Made by a program: the position numbers and the translations under genes. 64,000 nt of DNA from Clostridia bacterium. Lineage in GTDB: Bacteria; Bacillota; Peptococcia; DRI-13; SM3-B62. Below the pieces are notes generated by a model. That model was not told where the DNA came from. It saw only the letters and a program-made list of their open reading frames with translations, and searched no databases. Location of the stretch: NCBI GenBank assembly GCA_018432615.1, contig JAHDSQ010000001.1, positions 62,001-126,000 of the forward strand. The letters run 5' to 3'. Of the stretch, positions 24,901-30,000 are shown one piece after another; position 1 is the first letter of the stretch, and every line of letters begins with the position of its first letter.

Positions 24901-26712
24901 GATATTGCGGTGGTAGGGATTGCCGGCAGATATCCGGGGGCGCAAGACATCGAGGAGTTTTGGCAAAATCTGCAGGAGGGAAAAGACAGTATCACGGAAA
25001 TCCCCGGCGACCGTTGGGAGCATAGCCTCAGTCACAAGACCAAGTGTAAATGGGGCGGCTTTTTAAAGGGAGTAGATCAATTCGCCCCGGAGTTTTTCAA
25101 TATCACGCCTCAAGAGGCGAATATCATAGATCCTCAAGAACGACTGTTTTTAGAAATCGTCTGGGAACTGCTGGAGAACGCGGGGTATACCAGGGAGAGC
25201 ATAGCGGGTTTGTATGAAGGAAATGTCGGGGTATATGTCGGGGCTATGTACCAGCAGTATCATGACGCCAATACCATCATTCCGGAAGGTGCCGGCTTTG
25301 CCACATCTTCTTGCAGTTATGTAGCCAGCCGGGTCTCATATTACTTTGATTTCCGGGGCCCCAGTATGGCGGTGGATACCGCCTGTTCTTCATCCGCCAT
25401 GGCTGTTCATATGGCCTGTGAGAGCCTGAGACAGGGTGAGTGCTCACTGGCTGTAGCAGGAGGAGTGAACCTGACGCTGCGTCCCGAGAAATACCTGGCT
25501 CTAAGCAGAGCCAACATTTTGGGCAGCAGCCCGGATTGCCGGAGTTTTGCCGATTCGGACGGTTATCTTCCTGCGGAAGGGGTGGGCGCAGTGCTGCTGA
25601 AACCCTTGGGGGAAGCCCAGAGGGACGGGGACCATATCTGGGCGGTAATCAAGGCCACCTCCGTTAACAATGGGGGGCGCTCCGGCGGGTACGCCGTGCC
25701 AAACCTGCATGCACAGGCGCAATTGATGACAGAAAACCTTGCCAAAGCAGGGGTAGAACCGCGCAGCATCAGTTATATCGAAGCTAACGCCAACGGCATG
25801 CCTTTGGGAGATGCTCTGGAAATCGCCGCTTTGCAGAAGGTTTTCCGGGATGTCGGGAAGGGGGAGAAGTTTTGCGCCCTGGGTTCCGTGAAAGCCAATA
25901 TCGGTCATGCTGAAATTGCTTCCGGGATTTCACAGCTTACAAAGGTTATTCTGCAACTGCATCACCGGCAACTGGTACCCACCATTAAGGCAAAGACCCT
26001 CAATCCCAATATCAACTTGGCCGAAACGCCGTTATATCTCCAGCGGGAGCATGTGGCATGGGAGCGCCCGGTTATCGAAAGCGGGGGAATGAGGCAGGAG
26101 TGCCCGCGTCGTGCCACGGTAAGCTCCTTTGGAGGGGGAGGGACAAACGTGCACCTTGTTTTAGAGGAGACCCCCGATATCCATGGTGTCCGGGATGAGA
26201 AAGCTGAGAAAGAATTGTCGCAAGGCCCATATATCATGGTGTTCTCGGCCAAAAGCGAGGCAGAACTGGGAAGGCTGATTCGGCGGATGCTGGAGTATGT
26301 GGAGGAGCAAGGGGAGGTTAGTTTGGCGGAAATCGCCTATACCCTGCAAATTGGCCGGGAGGCAATGGGGAACCGGATGGCGGCAGTGGTTGAAGGAAAA
26401 GAACAGTTGAAAGGTCTTTTAGGGGAGTTTTTGAAAGTTTCCCCAAAAGGTAAGTCATTGCAGAAAAAAGGGGCTCTCTTCAGCGGTTGTGTTTCTGAAG
26501 AAACGCCTGATGTATTAAGGGTATTTTCCCAAGAGGCAGGCGAGAAAGAGTTCAAGAAGCTCCTGCAGGAAAAGAATTTCGAGAAAATCGCCGAGTATTG
26601 GACCCGGGGAGCCAAGATGCCCTGGGAGTTACTCTATGAAGGCCGGAAGGTCGCCAGGGTGCCTCTGCCGACCTACCCCTTCAGCAGGAAGAGATGCTGG
26701 AATAAGCCATAA
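12916..26712 (+). CDS. Hybrid NRPS-PKS, C-A(Gly)-PCP plus three trans-AT PKS modules
   Basis: A 4598-aa megasynthase. Residues ~8-40: helical docking-like segment. C ~47-475 with HHIVFDG at 175-181. A ~505-1000 with YTSGSTGKPKG and SGKVDRKGL; the specificity positions read D-I-L-Q-L-G-M-I-W-K, one change from a glycine code. PCP ~1015-1085 (Ser1049 in GGNSL). M1: KS1 ~1134-1560 (Cys1307), KR1 ~1772-2230, Ser-less ACP ~2276-2352, cMT1 ~2370-2705, ACP ~2755-2825 (Ser2788). M2: KS2 ~2864-3285 (Cys3028), cMT2 ~3495-3845, ACP ~3862-3935 (Ser3896). M3: KS3 ~3995-4420, Cys4157 present but the HGTGT motif replaced by NANGM. No AT domain anywhere, so extender units come in trans. The start ATG 12916 has AGGAGA 5 nt upstream. 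Confidence 0.96.
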   Translation: MGGVNMKKTVVGGMTRQELLLAYREGEISAQEVRSGLERLKGEGHKSPLSEGQKGLWALQKMFPETSAYNVPCCLQLRGNLDKAALERACRYTLETYPVLKSVFREEKGVPYRVVQDVSSFFWREEDITKLADHEVSSYLQKWVEEPFFLEKGPLVRFHLLLRGTNEYLFLFVVHHIVFDGFSTAVFLKALFSAYRKLSGEEEPGEDPVVYNYDEYVEWEKKILTSRAGEGQRLYWKEQLSGKLPVLELPADFPRPLTPSFSGQTYSDEMRPEVSKRIKELAQSQGVNPSVVLLAAFKVLLFRYTGEEDIIVGMPTLGREEERFQKQIGLFINMLALRSRLRAEDSFISLLQIIQENLLDGLEHSSYPFPALLRELDTSRTQAFSPVFQVAFSYQNFLGPASPAKLLEEFADMFALEYIPDVRQQGEYELELEVFEREGAFVLNFKYHPDVFKPATITSISKALQSLLAGMAENPGLPVSDYPLLSQADKKIILEDWNATRTSYPADSCFYELFEQQAQRTPDALAVVYEEKSLTYRELDRRSTALALYLQAQGVGPECLVGICVNRSPEMILGLLGIMKAGGAYVPLEPDYPAERLRYMLQDSKPRLVVTQAEVVSHIGGLLNDETTVVLLDRDWKEIEKTSRRRKAKPTRKVKPLNLAYVMYTSGSTGKPKGVMVTQRGLTNFLCSMSRTPGLTADDVLLAVTTYCFDIAGLELYLPLLKGACCHLCSKEKAKDADKLQKRIAKIKPTVMQATPATWSMLFHSGWRNEEGVKILCGGEALPLALKQQFVAAGCEVWNMFGPTETTIWSTIKRITEEEPITIGKPIANTQIYILDNNMQPVPVSVPGELCIAGDGLARGYLNLPELTAEKFVDNPFADGQKLYKTGDLARWLPEGEIEFIGRIDHQVKVRGYRIELGEIEARLNEHPAIKDCVVIVKEDEHNKQLIAYYTGDDKGVLSRQELRSYLSLSLPEYMVPAHFIPLEEIPLTPSGKVDRKGLGARRIGTKRKEKLELPQSEIEEKVFKIYREILDCDEIGREEGFFDIGGNSLAAVIAAERINKEFGVEIPVTVLFKYPNISGLSAYLATIKGEDVPVSEETEEVKETEETKALGADTVKIKELSQDGEYPPYYNDSLAVIGISCCFPGAESHGEFWENLKEGKESVRRFSREELRGLRLPPEILEDPQYVAVQSTIEGKELFDPGFFNISPRDAEVMDPQLRLLLLNSWQAIEDAGYTPRSIPETAVFMAASSNPYRVMHSGEAGENARVLKKPEEYVSWVMAQGGTIPTMISHKLGLKGPSFFIHSNCSSSLAGLYAAYHSLSSREAKYALVGAATVYTTTNAGYIYRPGMNFSAGGRVRTFDAGADGMVAGEGVAVILLKNALEAIRDGDHIYALVRGIGVNNDGADKVGFYAPGIIGQTEVIVKALEKTGIDPTTVSYVEAHGTGTELGDPIEFTALSDAYRRYTEKKQFCGIGSVKTNIGHLDTAAGLAGCIKVALSLYHKEIPPTINYEKPNPKLSLEQSPFYVAAESHPYPDGVEPIRAALSSLGMGGTNAHAIFEGYVPAERAAGGMRTGEGEDRKYLVPLSAKTGEQLIAYAKKMLAYLQNKGEKDLPALAYTLQVGREAMENRALFLVTTAQELEEKLTRFVKGEERIEGCFKGEVRKDDEAVRLFERDQDCRKVIQKWLDQGEWQKLAELWARGLQIDWSMLYLEGKPSKLSLPTYPFNLKPYRLHNPGQESGEGRSVGYALPSSPVYSPDNEKRTEEFTPKGVMLLPAWEVVDVPQEKAWPDGAERIIVSGGLKKDKEALKQLYPQARFLMVQGNQTTKKLEEMLKEELKESKGFNEDESKTHLFWLASSFSPEYTTADLSPAEQEKEALLVFRTIKALLELGYGERTLGWTFITVGTQPITADEKGNTAQAALHGLVGSLAKEYPYWRIRLVDVEEDERGEDGHEWPWQEILRLPADPEGNAWVYRRGEWYRQKLSLVEDLPKDRLLYKEQGVYLVIGGAGGLGEIWSEYMIRNYRARLVWLGRRPQDGKIRGKLDRLAAIGRAPLYLEADAKDEASLREAYLKVKEEYGRVNGVVHSAVGVLDESLAKMTEQGFQDTLAAKIAISVRMAQVLAQEPLDFMLFFSSLDAFSKDHGKSGYSAGCVFTDIFAQRLSLTGKCAVKVMNWGYWGDIGIGGVVPEAFKKRLAQAGIGGLEPSEGMEALARLLASPIRQAAFLKVTKPLKLSGMVSAETVRFNPPVESIELQDLEMRLRGSVPVPGGGSIGSRDDIQKTLASCAAQLLAVQVEEIDGEAEGEDYGFDPAKWSEFAGKLNELYGLELTSAVFAEHRSLNSLAEYLAETYGTSRSEIVVQRQEMELLLCRLLWVRLQEAGFAWDGKSGAIDKLNPPYNKWISETQRILAGYGYLTHNEESVYVAAAAEVDSREAWQEWEEKKEAWLQVEGMEAAIKTVEATLLALPDILRGKVQATGILFPDSSPKLLEGIYKGNPVTEYFNKMVAEAVGLYFAERLRRDPEAKINILEVGAGTGGTSAAVLAKLNEYKGSVGEYCYTDISKAFLLHAAETYGPQNPYLSYKIFNVEEEPGRQGIGLGEYDLVIAANVLHATKNVRHVLQNVKATLKRNGLLVLNEINAGNLFSHLTFGLLEGWWLSEDQVLRLPGSPALSAASWEHVLVSEGFKRPVFPAQTAHELGQQIVITAGDGMIKRESVYETPHPGQEKVVQGSERARQRGGNRQGETADGQVNRERVKDLIRTSIAEVLKMEEGEIREDTGFAEYGVDSIIAVNLVGLLNKRLNIDLPTTVLFDYPSVDKLSRHIAEKHSSELPLPSWDVSAESSLPSWDMSEELQQGHVERQKEPIAIIGMSGRYAKSPTLRELWKHLAEGTDLVEEVKRWDLARCLAEFSPETTRYCRHGSFLEDIDRFDPFFFNISGLEATYMDPRQRLFLEESWKALEDAGYAGDELKERSCGIYVGCGDGDYQQLVGNNPPAQALWGNDGSLIPARISYFLDMKGPAMTIGTACSSSLVAIHVACQGLWSGETEMALAGGIYLNCTPGIYLPGNKTGMLSVSGRCYAFDERADGFVPGEGVGVVVLKRLTEAIADGDHIYGVIRGSGINQDGASNGITAPSALSQEQLETGVYEDFGIDPAEIQMVEAHGTGTILGDPLEFQALTQAFKRYTDKRGYCALGSIKSNLGHTVHAAGVTGLIKVLLALRQGKIPPTINYRSINPNIRLEDTPFYINTTLRDWQVEPGTKRRAAVSSFGLNGTNAHLVIEEAPVLTEGAVEKPGYLIVLSALTPGQLKEQAKQLSAYCREEAGVDCGNMGFTLLCGRKHLTCRLACVVKSREELIAALEKWLQNGSSSLIYQGEIQEKNRREQQALKRYGNRCLDKCREGEEAAEYLENLQVVAELYVQGYALDYPRLFQNDRYRRIPLPTYPFAGERYWVEETVPQKRVALAGRGYDRQTPESQTPKLQKMRLQKPELNKNWEQIDELLVRILWGQLQGLGLLAAKEGELVGELEKAGLKKDYGRWLAESAAVLARHGYLKVREGKYKTVHTPGVDVKEAWGEWHEKKILWLKAPELAAPLALVERVLQVLPKILTGETAATDVIFPDSSFDLVEDIYKNNPIADYFNEIMAKAVCLYVEEFIKGRPGSKISILEIGAGTGGTTAGVLRKLKPYRGRIQEYCYTDISQAFLTHAAGEYGPENPFLTYKIFNVEKPPTEQGIAKGGYDLVIAANVLHATSNIRQTLRNTKETLKGNGVLLLNEMKGNNLFYHLTFGLLAGWWLYEDQELRIPGCPALSGETWQEVLLSEGFKGVVFPAKEAHDLGQQIIAAETGGVEGLQVESLTPGELEEKAREYFKGLISGMLKIPAERIDARTPLRDYGLDSILVGKLTAELREVFENVTSTLFFELQTIDELVKHFKEKQEEALRRLLGDGSGQTGGLSAILSETKLLSFAPDDNLSEVPQVQVMRKVEEKHLSRVASDRDIAVVGIAGRYPGAQDIEEFWQNLQEGKDSITEIPGDRWEHSLSHKTKCKWGGFLKGVDQFAPEFFNITPQEANIIDPQERLFLEIVWELLENAGYTRESIAGLYEGNVGVYVGAMYQQYHDANTIIPEGAGFATSSCSYVASRVSYYFDFRGPSMAVDTACSSSAMAVHMACESLRQGECSLAVAGGVNLTLRPEKYLALSRANILGSSPDCRSFADSDGYLPAEGVGAVLLKPLGEAQRDGDHIWAVIKATSVNNGGRSGGYAVPNLHAQAQLMTENLAKAGVEPRSISYIEANANGMPLGDALEIAALQKVFRDVGKGEKFCALGSVKANIGHAEIASGISQLTKVILQLHHRQLVPTIKAKTLNPNINLAETPLYLQREHVAWERPVIESGGMRQECPRRATVSSFGGGGTNVHLVLEETPDIHGVRDEKAEKELSQGPYIMVFSAKSEAELGRLIRRMLEYVEEQGEVSLAEIAYTLQIGREAMGNRMAAVVEGKEQLKGLLGEFLKVSPKGKSLQKKGALFSGCVSEETPDVLRVFSQEAGEKEFKKLLQEKNFEKIAEYWTRGAKMPWELLYEGRKVARVPLPTYPFSRKRCWNKP
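12937..16180 (+). other. NRPS module: docking segment, C, A (predicted glycine), PCP
   Basis: The C domain has an intact HHxxxDG (13438-13458), so it should condense an acyl donor with the amino acid on its own PCP. The A-domain motif A4 FDIAGLEL at 15040-15063 and later pocket positions give D-I-L-Q-L-G-M-I-W-K, aligned by eye to the standard pocket positions; DILQLGLIWK is a known Gly code. PCP Ser is at 16060. An upstream acyl donor is required but no loading domain precedes it in this protein. Confidence 0.85.
16312..21400 (+). other. PKS module 1: KS-KR-ACP0-cMT-ACP
   Basis: KS1 has Cys (16834, context SNCSSS), EAHGTGT and KTNIGH. KR1 (GGAGGLGE near 18940) has the YSAGC active-site version common in trans-AT KRs. 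A carrier-like domain reads GFDP where GFDS is expected (Pro codon 19849). cMT1 has ILEVGAGTGGT near 20500-20530. The final ACP has GVDSI (Ser 21277). Expected output: alpha-methyl-beta-hydroxy unit on the glycyl chain. Confidence 0.88.
21505..24720 (+). other. PKS module 2: KS-cMT-ACP
   Basis: KS2 is complete (Cys 21997 in TACSSS, EAHGTGT, KSNLGH). There is no KR: the post-KS linker (LPTYPFAGERYW) leads straight to cMT2 (ILEIGAGTGGT near 23905-23937) and an ACP with GLDSI (Ser 24601). Expected output: an alpha-methylated beta-keto unit, unless reduced in trans. Confidence 0.88.
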
Positions 26713-27018
26713 ACAAAGACAAAACGAGGAGTGAGCAGGATTATGGAAAAGAATAAAATGACAAATGGCGTCATCAAAGAAAAGATTAAGGGATTCCTGA
26801 GGGAAGACTTCTTAGTGGAATTCGGCGGCGACATTACCGAGGACAGCGATTTGTTCAAATCCGGAGTGATCGATTCTTTCAAGTATATCAAGCTGATAAT
26901 TTACTTAGAAAAAGAGTTTGGGATCAAATTCTCGGAGGAAGAGATTTTGGCCAATGTCTTTGTGACTCTTACCAGCATTGCGGACTGCATTACAAAAAAA
27001 GTTGGGGTGGAGAGCTGA
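24898..27018 (+). other. Module 3: non-elongating KS (KS0) followed by a separate ACP
   Basis: KS3 keeps Cys (25384, TACSSS) and KANIGH, but the catalytic HGTGT is NANGM (25786-25800), so decarboxylative condensation is unlikely. The protein ends after the post-KS linker (LPTYPFSRKRCW). The next gene is a free-standing ACP, suggesting a split transfer module. Confidence 0.82.
26743..27018 (+). CDS. Free-standing acyl carrier protein
   Basis: A ~91-aa single-domain carrier protein. The phosphopantetheine Ser lies in SGVIDSFKYIKLI, followed by the helix LEKEFGIKFSEEE; the fold is typical but the sequence differs from the modular ACPs (GxDSI/V) and resembles stand-alone carriers that partner with acyl-AMP ligases (DltC-like). 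ATG 26743 is preferred over the GTG at 26731, which has no room for a ribosome-binding site; GAGGAG lies 11 nt ahead. Its stop overlaps the next start by 1 nt (TGATG). Two roles are plausible: accepting the chain from the KS0 that ends the preceding protein, or carrying the starter acyl group made by the acyl-AMP ligase for the first C domain. Confidence 0.88.
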   Translation: MEKNKMTNGVIKEKIKGFLREDFLVEFGGDITEDSDLFKSGVIDSFKYIKLIIYLEKEFGIKFSEEEILANVFVTLTSIADCITKKVGVES

Positions 27019-30000
27019 TGAAAGGAAAAGGTATGTCAGGAATTGCTATTATCGGTCTTAGCCTTCGTTTCCCTCAGGCCGACAGCTTGGCAGAATTCTG
27101 GGATAACCTGGTGGCGGAAAAATCCCTGGTTACAAAAGTACCTGCGGACCGCTGGGGTGAGTCGGATAAAAGTGACATTGTATGGGGAGGTTTTATCGAG
27201 GATGCGGATTGTTTTGATGCCTCTTTTTTTAAAATATCGCCCCGGGAAGCAAACTTAATGGATCCTCAGCAACGGATAATCCTGGAATTAGCCTGGAAAG
27301 CCGTCGAGGATGCGGGGTATCGGGTGAAAACCCTGGAGTCCTCTCGGACAGGGGTGTTTATCGGCGTTACGAATACCGATTACACCGAAGCCATGGAGAA
27401 AGAGGTTAAGCAGGTAGATGCGTATATGCCAACGGGAACATCTTTGTCTATCCTGGCCAATCGGATTTCCTATCAGTTTGACTTGAAGGGTCCCAGTATC
27501 ACGGTGGATACTGCTTGTGCCAGTTCCTTATCTGCCATTCACTTGGCAACGCGGGCCCTGGAGAATGGGGAATGCGAGTACGCCTTAGCGGGAGGAGTCA
27601 ACCTTTGCTGGACACCTCGCCGCTTTATAGCCCTCAGTCAAAGTGGCCTTCTTTCCAAGGAGGGAAGGTGCAAATCCTTTGATGCAGAGGCCGACGGTTA
27701 TGTGCGGGGAGAAGGGGGAGCAGTGCTGCTCCTGAAACCGCTGCAGCAAGCGGCAGCGGATAAGGACCATATCTATGCCGTAATCAAAGGGGTAGGAACA
27801 AACCATGGGGGAAGGACCAACTCTCTTACCATCACCAATCCATTAGCTCAAGCCGCCTTGATAGAAGAAGTATATGAAAGGGCGGGGATCTCACCGGATT
27901 CGGTCAGCTATATCGAAACCCACGGACCGGGTACTCCCTTGGGAGACCCGATCGAAATACTGGGGCTCAAAACGGCGTTCAAGCAGTTAGGGGAGAAGTT
28001 TGGCAGGAAGCCGGCGGGTTCGGCTATCGGGTTGGGTTCGGTAAAGTCCAATATGGGTCATTTGGAGGCCGCGGCAGGTATAGCCGGGGTAATAAAGGTC
28101 ATTGCCGCGCTGAAAAACAAAACACTGCCGAAAACCCTCCATTTTCAAAGCTTGAACCCCGTGATCAATTTAACAGGTTCCCCTTTCTATATCGTCGATA
28201 AGACTATGCCCTGGGAAACAAAAAAAACCAGAGGGAAAGGTTTAGCTCTCAGAAGGGCTGGTGTAAGCTCCTTTGGTTTTGGGGGGAGCAATGCCCATCT
28301 TGTTTTGGAGGAATACCTTGCACCGGAGCCTGCCGTTGCGGGCCAAGTCTCGGAGGATAACAGGGCCGGATTGTCGGGTCCTTTTTTAGTACCTCTTTGT
28401 GCCCAAAATGCCGATCGTCTGCGGGAATATGCGGGTAGGCTACTGGAATATCTAAGCAGAGCCGGTGCTGATGAGTCTATTGCTAATATCGCCTATACCC
28501 TGCAAACTGGCCGGGAACCCATGGCACAGCGGGTGCTGTTTTTGGTGGAAGATACCACTGAATTGCTGGCGCAGCTCCGGTTGTTTTTAGAGAAAAAGGG
28601 TGAGCCTTCAGCCGGTATTTTTCAGGGTCAAGCCCGGCAAATTCCTGAGGTGGTCAGCCTTTTTGCCGCTGATGAGGACTATCGGGAATTGCTTAGCAAG
28701 TGGATCGAGAAGAGGGAGTACAAAAAGATGGCGGAGCTGTGGGTCCGGGGGGTTTCCTTTGATTGGCTGCTTTTTTATGAAAGACAGCTGCCCCGGCGCA
28801 TCAGTCTGCCGGGTTATCCCTTTGCCAGGGAGCGTTTCCGGTTGCCGAGTACTGCTGGGGACGGTACAAAAGAGGTAAAAGAGAGCTTTCGTGAGACCTG
28901 TTATTTAACAAAAGGGTGGCAGCCCGACGGCTCACGGCCCGCAAGGCAGCAGCCGTTAAAAAGAGAGCTTGGAATAGCTGCTATCTTAGCCACCAAGGAG
29001 ACTAAAAAACTGGCGACGGAGGTAGCGAAGTGCTTTTTAGCCAGTGACATTCTGGATGTAGATGAGCTTGAAGAATCGGAATTTGAGGTGGGGGAAGAAA
29101 ATCGGCAGGAATATAAGGTCTGTATTGATCTGGTGGGCTGCGGTCGGGGAAAAAGCGCATCCCTGGCCTGGCTGACTTGGTTGCAGCGTCTGATAGAACA
29201 AGGCCGTCAGGAAGGTCTCTTTTTACTGGGCGTGACGAAAGGACTGGAAGGGCATCAGAACACAGACGTCAATCTGACCGGCGCTACCCGGGCGGGTCTA
29301 TACCGTATGCTGCAAAGCGAATACAAGCATTTGCGGTCCCGCCATCTGGATGTGGCACCTTCTGCCGGCAAGAGGGAAATCAAACAGCAAATCCTGGCGG
29401 AATTGACGGCAAAGGCCGAGGATACAGAGGTGTGCTACCGGAAGAAGCAGCGCTATCGTGCTTTTCTGCAGGAACGGCGGTTGCCGGGGAAGTATTGGCA
29501 GGAAGGTCTCGAAGGAGTATCGTCGTTTCCTGCAGATTGTGTCCTCTTCATTACAGGTGGTACCCGAGGCTTGGGATACCTGTGTGCCCGTCACTTTGTT
29601 ACAAAGCATGGTGTTAAACGGCTGGTGCTGACAGGACGGACGGAGGTCTTAGACCAACAAAGGGCCAGAAACGTTAAAGCCTTGAAAGAACTCGGAGCAC
29701 AGGTCAAGGTCCTGTCCTTGCCTTTGACGGATGAAGAGACGGTGGAGCAGGCCTGTCAGGAAATCAAGGCTACGATGGGGCCCATCGGCGGAGTGCTTCA
29801 CTGTGCCGGTGTGGTGGATAAGGAGAATCCTGCCTTTATCCGCAAAAGCAGGGAGACATTCCAAAGGGTGCTGAGCCCTAAAGTGACAGGGAGCGAAGTT
29901 TTATACCGCTGTCTGCACAAGGGGCCGCTGCGGTTTTTTATCTTATTTTCTTCGGTTGCCACGGCAGTTCCGACCCTGGGAGCAGGACAAAGCGATTACG

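Noticed and set aside
27925-27945. KS4 has HGPGT instead of HGTGT, possible KS0
   Set aside because: The catalytic His is present and the other motifs are intact; the change is in a non-catalytic position.
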